Shown here one piece after another: positions 25,244 through 37,187 of a stretch of 64,000 bases of DNA. Numbering within the stretch: position 1 is the first letter of the stretch; the number at the start of each line of letters is the position of its first letter. The position numbers and the translations under genes were made by a program. The stretch lies in assembly GCA_944990035.1 (NCBI GenBank), contig CALYLX010000111.1:806001-870000 (forward strand), read 5' to 3'. The notes beneath the pieces were generated by a model. The model made no database searches, had not been told where the DNA came from, and saw nothing but the letters and a program-made list of their open reading frames with translations. This stretch comes from Clitopilus passeckerianus. Its lineage: Eukaryota > Basidiomycota > Agaricomycetes > Agaricales > Entolomataceae.

Positions 25244-27194
25244 ATGTCAGCTACTGGAAATCCAGTCGTTCTCCCAGGTTTTGGGTTACCTCTCGATTAC
25301 AACCCAGGCGATCTCTTTCCAAACGTGCTGGATACTAACGACCTTGAAGATGGGCAGGCTTCGTATGTGTCAGAAAACTCTCTTAACCTGAATATCTAAT
25401 GCTCAGTACAGCGTAGGCTACAATTCACTACGCTTCGCGAATTCACCATGCTCCATATTATGGACCAGTTGACCGACAAGCCAGATTGGCACATCAAGGT
25501 CTTCGATCAAGAAATCGCGTCGAAGTGGAAGGCAGAAGCTCTGACCGCAGAAGGACAGGATGTCACCCAGAAAATGGTGGACTGGTGTATCGCAGAATTA
25601 CGATTCAAGGCCGACCTTTACAAGAAAACCGGTGCTGTCACTGTCTACGACGCAGATGTCGTCAAATCAGACACTGCAATCCCTCAGGATCTCAAACAGG
25701 CTCTGAGAAAAGCCGTCAAGGTCCTCGAGGATGTTCCGAGTCGTCTTAGAGACTGGCACCCTGGCTCGGATGAAAAGGTTCTAGACCTCGTGCATCCATC
25801 TCTATTCCCCCTCGTCTTTGGGCGGTCCAGGGTTCTTGAGAACAAAACGGTAACCCTTGAGGATTGTGTCAAGCGCACAGGCGAAGGAAAAATCATCCCA
25901 GTCCCTCCGAAAAATGAAGCTGGACACCAGTACACCAGCCAAAGCTCCTCTCCGTTTAGCCGACAATTTCAATGGCTGCCGTGTAACGTTGAACTTTCCG
26001 ACAATGGTCAAGATGTCAAGTACGTTGTGTTGCATTTAAATTTGAAATGCTCTTATCATGATGTTTTCTAGGATTGCAAGCTACATTAACAACCTCCATC
26101 CCTACGATCACAAGGATCTCTACGGGATCATTGAACAGATTATTGCTCGAACCATTCCACTCTGGAATCAAACACTGAGTGGTCTGGAAACCGGTAGTGC
26201 GCGCATCCCAAGGATTATGTACGAGTCTGTCGAATACGACCCCGACCCAGAGTACGGTCCCAAAGAAGATGGCCCCCAACAAGAAGATGGAGAAGATTAT
26301 TATAGCTATGTGGACCGACGCGATCAGTGGATTAGGGATACCCGAGTTGTCGTTCGGCCAGAACCAGGAGAATTCATACCCGTGGACCATACAAGGGATG
26401 AATGCTTGGAGAAGGATGGGCAGGCGAAGTCGGAGACGACGGTCAATATCTTCAGTGACTACAAGACAACGGGGATCCAGGTCATCGTCAAGCTTGCAAA
26501 TATTCACCTGACCCCGGAAAAACCTGAATATGCAGGTGGAACCTGGCACGTCGAAGGGCAGCTGGTAAGTCGTACAGAATCATGTCTATCACCTAACTCT
26601 CATAAATGTTTGTAGAATGAACATATCTGCGCTTCCGCTATCTACTACTACGATAACGAAAACATCACCACCAGCCGTCTTGCGTTCCGCCAGCAAGTCA
26701 GTGAAGAGGCGGCCAACGAAGTTTCATATGCACAAGAACACCATGAGTGGCTAGAGAAGATCTTCGGGTGCAAGCAACATGAAGCTTGCATTCAAGAGAT
26801 AGGATCGGTCGCAACCCCCGAGAATCGACTCTTGACCTGGCCCAATATCCTACAACACCAGGTTCAACCATTCAAGCTCGCAGACCCTACAAAACCGGGC
26901 CATAGGAAGATCCTTGCTCTTTTCCTTGTCGACCCTCACATCAGGATTATTTCGACTGCGAACGTCCCTTGTCAGAGAGCGGATTGGTGGCAAGTGCACA
27001 TCAGGCAGCTCACGAACAAGATCAGTGAGCTACCGCTGGAGCTGCAAGATACGATCTACAAGGATGTTGACTTCCCCTTTACGATGGAGGAGGCAAAGGA
27101 ACTCAGGCTCAAACTCATGGACGAGAGGCGTACGTATGTCCAAGACATGGACGATGCTTTCAAACAATACGAGTTCTCCCTATGCGAACATTAA
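25244..27194 (+). CDS. DUF4246 protein, putative Fe(II)/2-oxoglutarate oxygenase, copy 1 (597 aa)
   Basis: Exons 25244-25362, 25417-26019, 26072-26564 and 26616-27194 sum to 1794 bases in frame. I recognise the fungal DUF4246 family (WHVEGQLNEHI, ICASAIYYYDNENIT, RKILALFLVDPHIRIISTA, QRADWW). No substrate is known to me. The motifs fit a double-stranded beta-helix oxygenase. His of WHVEG (codon 26547-26549) with the Glu two residues on would be an H-x-E pair. His of WPNILQHQVQPF (codon 26856-26858) would be the distal ligand. Arg of GHRKILALF would bind 2-oxoglutarate. This metal-site reading is inference. The gene is divergent from dynactin (219 bases between ATGs). A damaged paralog lies 2 kb downstream, with a secreted peptide gene between them. 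Confidence 0.85.
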
Positions 27195-27906
27195 ATGGCT
27201 GTAACTGGGCTGAATTCTATGTTATTTTGCTCGTTCCATGCTTCGTTTCATCTCGGGTTGAATTTATGTAGGTGCCTACGATGTTTTAATCTACGCCATG
27301 CTTCTCTGCTTCTTAGTGGCTGATCAACGACATTTTATCCCTTGGACTGTTCGAACTCCGACGATTCAATTCTATACTCGAGTGCGGCGGTCTAATCGAT
27401 TTCAAGTTCACCTCTTCTCTTGCCACCATCGCATCGCTACAGGATGACAGACCAACATGGTTCCATGGTTGGCAAGCGAACTGTGCTAGCTGTTTGATTT
27501 TGACAGAGACGTATGATTTTGACCAACAGAGATGTATACTCCTACGCCCCAAAAGCTTGGCAAAAGCGGGCAAAGGTTTGCGGCCCCAGCGATATCAAAT
27601 CCGGGTCAGATACCCTACAGGCGTCAGGTTACGCAGATAGTGACATCTAAGCAGTAGGTGACAATTGAGTAGCTTTCTCGTTCCCACAACCAGGTGTATG
27701 TGGAAACCCCGAGCACTCGATGAAGGAAACTATTCCTGAATGAGTCGGCGACGAGTGAGAACGGCTGTCGTCCGCATATTTCTCACAACCTAGACGCCAC
27801 TCCATCGTGACACTCATAACCTCGCGTCCATCGGCGCGATTAATACCAGCCCGAATGCCTTGATTTTTGTCAGTACTGAGTGTCGCAGGAAGCTTGTCTG
27901 TGGGGG
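27195..27906. other. Intergenic region upstream of the secreted peptide
   Basis: It holds the 3' end of DUF4246 copy 1 and the upstream region of the peptide gene. Short open frames here show no family resemblance. Confidence 0.45.
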
Positions 27907-27913
27907 TATAAAA
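27907..27913 (+). promoter_or_regulatory. TATA box of the secreted peptide gene
   Basis: TATAAAA follows a run of five G, about 98 bases before the ATG at 28005. A strong TATA box is usual for abundantly or conditionally expressed small secreted protein genes. Confidence 0.55.
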
Positions 27914-28004
27914 CCATCCAATATTGAAGTCTACTATCCTCACCAAACCACACTCGTCTTCAAATTCCCCGGACAACTTGAACTCAAACATCCGACTTCA
28001 CACA

Positions 28005-28301
28005 ATGAGGCGTACGCTTATTAACGCTGTTGTCGTCCTTCTTGGCGCGGTCACTGCCATTCAAGGTTCTGCCATCGAGAAGCGCGAAGACTGCCTGCAA
28101 TTGGGGGGGCTGTATCCCTCCAATTATAAATGCCCTGAGGTCTGGCCGGAGTGTATCGACTGTTGCAAAGGTAACGGTTACGATACCGGTATATGCCGTT
28201 CATTGTGAGTACAATTACTATCTTGCCCCCGTATCTCTAATAACACCTTTCCCAGCCAAGAGACCTCCCTCGTGGTCTATTGCGAGTGCCGCTATCAATA
28301 A
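28005..28301 (+). CDS. Small secreted cysteine-rich peptide, defensin-like (81 aa)
   Basis: Exons 28005-28204 and 28256-28301 encode 81 aa. A hydrophobic signal sequence (residues 5-20) is followed by a short propeptide ending in a Lys26-Arg27 Kex2 site. The mature part would be about 54 residues with eight cysteines at 30, 43, 50, 53, 54, 64, 76 and 78. Cys50-x3-Cys54 and Cys76-x-Cys78, with Gly62-x-Cys64 between them, fit the cysteine-stabilised alpha-beta pattern of defensin-like peptides (helix C-x3-C, strand C-x-C). The pairing is inferred. It could instead be an effector-like or hydrophobin-unrelated secreted protein. The second exon is needed for the last two cysteines. It sits between two DUF4246 genes on the same strand. 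Function unknown. Confidence 0.75.
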
Positions 28302-29127
28302 TGGGCGACTGAGCATCCATTTGGAATCACGTCTGAGATGTCATGGTCTGATTCTATGGAATGAGTAGTATTGTTCCTACGGGAGATTGTAATATTGTGA
28401 GAAGCAAATGGGTATATTAATTTCATTTGAGAAGCTGGGCTACTGCCATTGAATCACCAGATCAATCATGCAGCTCACCCGCAAACGTCAGAAACCAGCA
28501 TACTTAACGATGTTGTAGGAGGTGGACTTGTTGGCTTTTGTGCTGGGCGCCAGGCTCCGGTCAATTTAATTGTCCATCTGAATTTGCCTGGAACCACGTT
28601 GTGAGTGTTGTGGCTCACGACTGCTCTGAAATGGGAACTTGAAGTTGAATGATCCTCCCCGTTTACTTAACCCTAGGAAAAAAAAATTACCCGAAATTTA
28701 GGGACCAATTGTACGCAACTAATACAAATCAATGTGTCCAATGAATTCCCTCGTATCCGTTCGGACAGTCTTTTCTACGAAACGAGATACTTCTCAAGTT
28801 TGCCTTTTGAAGTTCCTTAAGCGCTGCGGCAATTCCCGAAGGTTTGGATCTCAGTGTACTGCCACTGCCCCGATGTTGACAGGTCCATTGCCAGTGGCCC
28901 AGAGATTGGGTCCTTCCTCCGAAATCCTACTACCTTTAAGATTAAAGGGCAGTGGGGAATTCTCAATTTAAATATGTTACATTTTACATGAAAAACTCAA
29001 CATGACTAGGATGTGAACCCGGCAAGCCCGGTGTACAACGACCTTGCTCAAGGCATCAACAACAACAGTTATGGTACCTAGAAACCCAAGTTTCCAAGAA
29101 CAATCCGTCCGTAGAACTTGAACCTCC
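28302..29127. other. Intergenic region before DUF4246 copy 2
   Basis: Terminator side of the peptide gene and promoter of DUF4246 copy 2. An A-rich stretch lies near 28678-28686. No gene is recognised. Confidence 0.45.
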
Positions 29128-31213
29128 ATGTCGGCCACTGCAACTCCAGCCATGAGCCGATTCGCCCTCCCTGGTTTTGGGTTGCCTCTCAATTTCAAAC
29201 CAGCTGCAGCGACATACGACCAGGAGGCCATTGGGGAAGGCAAAGATCTCTTCCCAAACGCGTTAGATACTACAGACATTGAATATGGGTCAACTTCGTA
29301 GGTGCTAGAAGGAACTTCCAACTGAACCTGGAACGCTCAGTTCGGCGTAGACTTGAACTCACTACGATTCGCGAGTTTACTATGCTTCGTATCATGAATC
29401 AATTGACTGACCAGCCAGATTGGCACATCAAGGTAAGGAAACAAGTCTTATCTTGTGGTCAAACGCTTACACTTCTTCACACATGTCAAGGTTTTCGATG
29501 AAGAAATCGCGACAAAGTGGAAAGCAGAAGCCCTGGCCACAGAAGGACGAGATGTCACCCAGGAAATTGTCGACTGGTGTATCGCCGAGTTACGATACAA
29601 AGCTGAGCGTTTTAAGGAATCCGGTGCTATCATTGTCTACGACGCAGATGTCACCAAATCAGACACTGGAATCCCTCAGGATCTCAAGCAGGCTTTACGA
29701 GACGCCGTCAGGGTCCTCGAGGACGTCCCGAGTCGTCTGAAGGATTGGCGCCTGGGCTCAGATGGAAAGGTTCTGGACCTTGTGCACCCATCCTTATTCC
29801 CACTCGTTTTCGGGCGGTCCAGAATCCTTGATGACAAAATCATAACTCTTGAGGACTGTATCAAACGGACGGGCGAAGGCAAAATCATCCTAGTCCCTCC
29901 TGAGAAAGAAACGAGATATCGGGAGCCAATACAGTCGCTCAACTGGAGGCGTGAGAGGCAGGTCAACCCATTCAGCCGAATATTCCAATGGCTACCTTGC
30001 GACGTTGAGCTTTCCGACAATAGTCAAGATATCAAGTACGTTGCAATGCCTTCATAGTCGAAATGCTTTTCTAACAATGTTACCTAGGATTGCAAGCTAC
30101 ATCAACAATCTCCATCCTTACGATCACAAGGAACTTTATGGCGTCCTTGAGAAGATCATTGCTCGGACGATTCCACTTTGGAATCAATCACTGACTGGGC
30201 TGAAAGCCAGATATGCGCGCTCTCAAAGGGTCATGTATGGGAGTGTCGAATACGACCCCGATCCAGAGGAGGGACCTGAAGAAGTTGGCCCTCAGCAAGA
30301 AGATGGAGAAGACGAGGATGACTATTGGGAGCGGCGCGAGCAGTGGTATCGAGACACCCGACTGGTCATCCGGCCCGAGCCAGGAGAATTCCAACATCCA
30401 AACTGCGGAGGGCATATCGAGAATGAATATTTCGACGAGAATGGGCAGCTTAAACCCGAGCAAACAGTCGATATTTTCAGGGACTACAAGGAAAGAGGAA
30501 TCCAGGTCATCGTCAAACTTGCGAATATCCACCTAACGCCAGAGAAGCCAGAATACGAAGGAGGGACATGGCGTGTCGAAGGGCAGCTAGTGAGTTTAAT
30601 ACAAAGACAGGTCTGCTTTTGCGGTCTCATGCGGATTACTAGAACGAACACATCTGTGCATCGGCTATCTACTGCTATGATAGCGAAAACATCACCACTA
30701 GCGGTCTCACATTCCGCCAGCAAGTCAGCCATCATGCTACCCACGAAATTGATTATCGAGAAAATCAACATGAGTGGTTTAAGGAGGTCTTCGGGTGCGA
30801 ACACGACTCCATGCGTTCAAGAGATGGGATCAGTTGCAACCCCCGAGAACAGACCCTTGACCTGGCCTAATATTCTGCAACGCCAGGTCCAACCATTCGA
30901 ACTCGCAGACCCTACAAAGCCCGGCCATAGGAAGATCCTTGCACTTTTTCTTGTTGACCCTCACATCAGAATCATCTCGACAGCAAATGTCCCATGTCAA
31001 CGAGCGGATTGGTGGGCGGTGGCTATTAGAAAGCTCACGAACAAAGTGAATGAACTGCCACCAGAGCTGCAAGATAAAATATACAAAGACGTCGACTTTC
31101 CTTTCACGACGGAAGAGGCAAAAGAAATCAGGCTCAAATTCATGGACGAGAGGCGCTCGTATATTGAAGGCATGGACGATGTCTTCAAACAAAACAATTT
31201 TTCCTTATGCTAA
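29128..31213 (+). pseudogene. DUF4246 paralog, copy 2, frameshifted and lacking both metal-ligand histidines
   Basis: Exons 29128-29297, 29351-29432, 29491-30035, 30088-30589 and 30643-31213 align with copy 1 along their length. Two bases are missing near 30805-30815 (after FGCEHDSM). The frame therefore runs into TAA at 30868-30870, about 115 codons early, while the homologous C-terminal part continues in another frame to 31213. The exon sum of 1870 becomes 624 codons if two bases are added. The two histidines proposed as metal ligands in copy 1 are both Arg here: WRVEG (codon 30572-30574) and LQRQVQPF (codon 30881-30883). Copy 2 also has an intron (29433-29490) absent from copy 1. The substitutions argue that this copy has really lost activity, independent of sequencing error. 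Confidence 0.75.
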
Positions 31214-31432
31214 CACCGATCTCATTAAACTGGGGTCTGTAACGTGGGTTTCTTCACATGTATTCTATCGTTGTATCCGTGGCTATTTGACCAACCAATG
31301 TAACACTTCAGAAACTTGTTGCGATTTCGTACAAAAAATGACACAATGGCTTGAACAACGTATGTTACCAACATGGAAATCATGGCAGGAATCGTAAAAT
31401 TGGCGTTAGCATAGTATAGCGACCCCGGAATC

Positions 31433-34400
31433 CTAGGCCCAGAACCACTTTCGACGACGGCCATTCGTGATATCCTCCAGGTCCGTGATGTTGTTTTCCC
31501 TTATGACCCTGATGAAAATGCTTTCCAACGAAGACTTCTCAACCGTGAAATCTGGGAACCCTTCGTTGTTATCCAGAAGCACAAAAAGGTTTGGTAAGGT
31601 GAGGCCGTTTTGCCCAATTGGAACTTCGAATCGTGTGGCGACATCATCTGCTTGGCGAGATCCCGGGATTTGGGCCATGAGCTCCCGCGCCTTCTCGACA
31701 TCCTGAGGATTGCGGCAACTGAACTGAACCTCGTAAGTCGGATAGCGTGCCTGTAACTCTTCCGTGGACCCAACAGCTAACACAAGGGTCAGAGGATGTC
31801 GGGACAAACATTTAAGACGCCTTACCAAGCAGTCGCTTTGCCAAAATGCCAACTTGGTTGGCAAGGGCAGACGCTTCTTCCATGGAGTCTTGAGACCGAA
31901 GTGGATCAGAATCAGTAGAATGAAGGCGAAGAAAACCCACGGGTCGTGATGATTACGGCCTTCCTCTTCGCCACTTTTCGCAGAACCTGCCACATCTCTC
32001 GTTTCATCTTTGCGTCTATGCCAGTCGAAAATTCATCGACAAGTAGAACAGATGGGTTTCCTACTCTTCCTGGTTAGAACGTTAATGTCGCCAGTTCTTT
32101 AAGTAAACCCACCCATGAGTGCAATGGCTAAAGATAGTTTCCGTTGGTTTCCACCCGATAGCTTGCTAGCCAGACGATCAGCGTACTCCTCGAGAGATGT
32201 AGCACGCATGACGGCTTCGACATTATCACGAAGCACTTGTCCGGTTCCCAACCCTTTCAGCCGTCCGTATATCTTCAGGTGTTCCCGGACCGTCAATTGG
32301 GAGTCGATAGCAGTAAACTGGGGGCAAACACCAAGCGAAAGTCGTGCTAATTGTGGATGGCGTATAACCGAAGTACCGCCAACTAAAACGTCACCCGCAT
32401 CAGGCTTGACATCCCCACCTGGTGTAAGAGGGTGAGTACAAGAATAGAAGGATCACGGGAGTACTAACGTATCATGTTGAAAGTTGTTGTTTTTCCAGCA
32501 CCATTGGGCCCAAGAAGGGCGAATAGCGTGTCTTGAGAAACGTCGAGAGTAACATCGTCCACAACTTTCTTCTCGCCGTATGTTTTGGATACTTCGCGTA
32601 CTTGAATCAGATTAGCGGTGCGGGGTGCGAGATTGATCGACTCCTCAATATCATGCTGGGAAGGCATGCTTTGAAGGGGAATGAGTCCATCCAGAGCACC
32701 TGCCTTCCCGGGACGACCAGGGAAGAGGACTCCAGAGTCCACCCACACCAGGATCAAACCAAGAATCAATGACCACAAGACGAGGTACAAGATTGGACCC
32801 CCGAAGAGATATATAGAGCCCAGGAATTGTATGCCATTAGTACTGTTTCCGTAGCAGAGCAAGGAAAACGAGTTTGTTGAAACAAATGCAGCTCGAATCT
32901 AGACAATGCTTCCAGTATCACCGTGTCACGTATGGGAGGTGACGTGAACATACGACACTCAGAACAGGGGCTAGCAATGATAGTGTGAAATGGATGATGG
33001 TGATACTGTGCGTTGCGGTCGAGGGATCTGCATAAGACAGTGTAATAAGGTAACCGGCGACGTAAAGCTTGGGGTTGAATGAGTCTAAGTAAGGCTAAAC
33101 AAGGAAACCATTGACGTACGCCGAACATGACGGCTTGATACACGGCCACTAGAGCAAACGCTCCGAGTGGGGAAGGAACCGCAAGGGATAAGCAGTAGGC
33201 AAACAAAGTTCCGGCTATTCCGTATAAGAAAAGCACAAACCACTACCGCGAACAGCCAATTAGCGATGAATCGTCTGCAGAAGGGACGGCTTACTAGAAG
33301 GCCAAGTCCAGCAAAGGTTGCGTTGGCTTTGACGGCGAAGACGAGGATGATGATTGTCGAAATAGCAGTCGTGACAATAACATCGAAAAGTAGATGCCCC
33401 AACCAGAGGCCCAGCGGGTTGCCAAGTCCATTGGACATCTGCATCGCTTGCACTGAAGAACGGCGTTCTCTCGACACATACAGAGCGAGGAAGGCAGGAT
33501 ATACCGCCTTGTGCTGGGTCAACGGGCTGTACATGTTGTTGAAGGGCCTTGGTAACTCACCATTCCCAGACCAAAGAATGACAACCATTTCAGCAAGAGC
33601 AAACTTTGATCATTGCCCGAACTTTGGGGTAACGCTTCAAAATATGCTTCTATGTGTGTGGGTTGGAGTTTAGAGGCATTGAGGGCTCGATTCAGCTGTA
33701 TGTTCGAGAGAAGGTTCAACATCAGAGACCCTACGGATCCGGATCCCTCCCAAGCAATAAGCGAAGAACCAGTATTTGTGTCCACTGATAGGCCGCCAAA
33801 TACGAGCCCGCTGTGATTTGTCTGGACCAGGTGTTGAAGAGCAGCTTGATCCGGAAGGCCAACCAGGGGAAGAGCCGTGCTATCGTTCCCAATCGCAGAA
33901 GCAATACTCGGTGGCGAGACGTAGATGCTATTACTTGGATCATCGAACAAATAGGCATACGCGCCGGATGCCGGCCAATATAATGGAGAAGCATACGTCC
34001 GTGAAAATTGGGGGCTGCATGTCTTCTGCTGTTCTCCGAGTCTGGATGGCTTGGGAAGTAGTTTTAGAGCGAGGGTCGAACTCACAACCGCTATGGCAAT
34101 TGCGATGAGAGGTGCTAACCAGCTCCGACGAGCTATCAGAAGCCTCTTGTGGAAGATGGTCAGGGCATGACTGATGGGGGATGTTTTTTTGCCATCTGTG
34201 AGATTTAAAGGCCTGTCTTCTTCGGGTGCTTGCGAGGTAGCGTTGGGGAGTTCTTCTGTCGGGACATCGGCTCCTCTTTGATTCATTAGATCGATGAAGA
34301 TGTCTTCGATCGTACTCCCAAGAATATCATAAGACGCGACCTCGAAGCGAAGCTTGTTGGTCTCCAATAAATTCAATACGTCTTCGATAGCAGCGTGGCC

Positions 34401-37187
34401 ACTGGTTTTGAGGTGATATATAGTGATTGTTGGGGAGAGGGTGGAGGCGTATACGTCGGGGATAATAGTCTGCATCGCTGTCAACAGAGCACTTTGGGGC
34501 GGGGGTCTATCCGAGTCCTTTTCGCTGATCTTGGGCTCCTTGAAAGTGACCTGCAAGGAGTAACCTTTCCCGAGGTCTCGCTTAAGAGTCACGGGAGTGT
34601 CATCAGCAACGAGTTGTCCAGGTGCAGCCAGAATAGCGATGCGATCCGCTAATAAATCAGCTTCGTCGAGGAACTAAACATGTCAAGTCAGCCCTGCAAT
34701 CCACAGACATAGCCCTTTCCCTTACATGAGTGGTAAATATGATTGTACGCTTCTGTCGGACAGATGACAAGGTCTTCCAGATAGCACGTCGGCTGAGAGG
34801 ATCAACGCCGGAAGTACACTCATCCACCAAAAGCACTATGAGTTTTATCAGCAAAAGGCTATGAAAGATTGCCACAAAGGCTTACATTCAGACCCACCAA
34901 CCAAACCAATGGCAAGTTGCAGTTTCCTCTTCTGGCCACCAGACAGAGTGCCCGCATTAGAATGAATCTTATGGCCTAGATCACAATCCCAGAGAAGCTG
35001 TTCGACATCTTCACCAGAGTCCAATTTCGCTGATTGTTTAATCGACTTCCATAAGCGAAGTGTTTGAGCGCATGTCAGCTCGGGGAATAAGACGTTCTTC
35101 TGAGGGACAATCCCAACGCTGCCGCGAGGAGGCTGGTTCGAACCTCCCGAGAAAACGACGGTTCCGCTGGTACGTGCTGACAGACCACCGAGGATAGAAA
35201 GTAAAGTTGATTTCCCAGCCCTGGAAGGTGTAACGTAAGTCATTGTTGGGAATGAAAACATGAATCAACTCACCCGTTCGGCCCAAGCAGGACGAAAATT
35301 CCGGATTTCGGAATATCGAGGGAAAGGTCTTCGATCCCGACAACAGTCTTCCGCTTGAAAAAGGATGCTTTTGTTTTGAATGTCTTACGAAGGTTGCGGA
35401 TAGAGATTGCGGTATCGTCTGATATCGTGGTGGTATTGGAGGCCGTGGAAACCTTCTTCCAGAATTTCCAGGATCGCTTGCTCGGGTTCTTGACATCATA
35501 TAGCAGGGATTCCCACCAAACCCCTAGGCAGGGCCATAAGAATATATTTATCTAACAAGCGGGTCAGGTTTGCGGATACAGGGAGGGGATACTTAGAAGA
35601 ACCCACAGCGGCTACGATGAGGAGGGGAGCTAACTGTAAGTGGAATGTCTCAGTAGTCTGGTTGACATTCGCAGGGCGGAGCTCGAGCTCGAATCCGCTG
35701 ATAGCTGCAATCGCAAAGGGATAAAAAGCCGGTGGGCAGAAAAGGGTAATAATTGTTGCGGCGAGAGTCCCAGCTTGGTTGACGAACGTGGCAACTACGA
35801 CGCCTACAAGGCTTAGCATGGTCGTCGAAATTGCGGCCAGATGTGGGCTCTTGCCAAAGGGTGCTGAAACGAAGAAAGACCAGCTAGCGAGATCGAAGCC
35901 GAAGAGGAGATGGACGAGGAGTATCAGCCCAACGTTGGTCAAACTCCAGATCTTGTAGTGCCAAATTAGTGCGACTATGATCCACGCCGGAAGATACACT
36001 GCTGTCAAGCTGATGTACCAAGACCTAAGGAACAACGATGTATTAGACCTAAGAGTTCAACGCTTCTTCGAGGCACGACGTACAGAATCCTTGGTGCATC
36101 TTTCAGGCCCATGGCTTTCATGTGAGATGTAAGCCCGGCGGCGCGCTCAGAAGTCATGGCCCCGGACATGTGGTAGGCGATCCCAATGTAAACGAAGGAG
36201 CTAGCGAAAATTGACGGAGATTCTCAGATAACGGCCTCGAATGATAGGTCAAGTAGACTTACAATGCAATAACGACAAAGGCGGACACAAGGCCAACATA
36301 CCCTGTATATCCAAGTTAGACGAGCCCGATACCCTGATTGATTAACTTCAAATAACTTACCAACTCGACGGCCCCATCTTACATCGCCTGGCGCGGATTC
36401 AGTGAAAGGCAATTGCTGGGGCGTGGGTACATCTACTCCCGTCTTTACACTAATGATGGCCTACGCTTCGTGAGAATAAGCGGTAGGCAGGTTTAATGTA
36501 GCACTAACCTCGTCGATTGCCCATTGTAAAGGCAGTACTCGCTCCTGTAAATTGCCCTTATGATTGACAACATCTATAAAGTTTGACCCTGCGTCTGTCC
36601 GAAGCTTGTACTGAATGGGATGTTCGAAGCTCGAGTTTGCTGGAATATCCTCGAACACGATAGCACCGAAGCACCCAGAGGCTAGATTGAAATTCTCCGG
36701 GCAGGCAACAGGTATGTCCCCCGGCTTGTCCACTTTGATGACCCGGCTGCGTTGTTTGGAATTGAAAGACTTCACGACCCGGTTCATGATGTCGGTAGGC
36801 GAAGGGTTTCCAGTGCCATTCGTATTATCTGCCCATACCAATTTGGTTTTGCCACTGAACTGATTTTGCAATGAGAAAATGGGGGTCGCTTGGCCAACGC
36901 CGTACTGAATGTGAACGTAAGATGTTTGATCCTCTGTTCAGCGGTGGTCGTTCATATCAACTCACAATGTCAGGTCTACCAGAAAAATTCTGCGCAGCGG
37001 CTAGAACCACTCCAAGCGCTACAGGGAATATTACGCATCGCAGGAGAGTGATCTGAATAGAAGTGATAATTAGCAAGAAATGAAGGATAAGCTGAAGGTG
37101 TGGATTACTTACAATCGGGTATTTGGCCAATACGATCCAATTCTTCCATATCAGCGCAGAGAGCTGGTTCCAGAAGAGAGGCGCCAT
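31433..37187 (-). CDS. Full-length ABCA-type ABC transporter, copy 1
   Basis: A full transporter of the ABCA layout, TM-NBD-TM-NBD, with roughly 18 introns. It starts [17 protein letters not shown], typical of the first helix, followed by a large extracellular loop and several helices (36035-35496). NBD1 has Walker [12 protein letters not shown] across an intron, signature [11 protein letters not shown], Walker [13 protein letters not shown] and H-loop TTH. The second TM half spans about 34200-32760. NBD2 has [36 protein letters not shown] and TTHSMEEA, and the protein ends with an ABCA regulatory domain ([14 protein letters not shown]). ABCA proteins move lipids or act as exporters; the substrate here is unknown. 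Walker B reads DEC and DEF instead of DEP. All junctions I checked are in frame. Confidence 0.88.
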
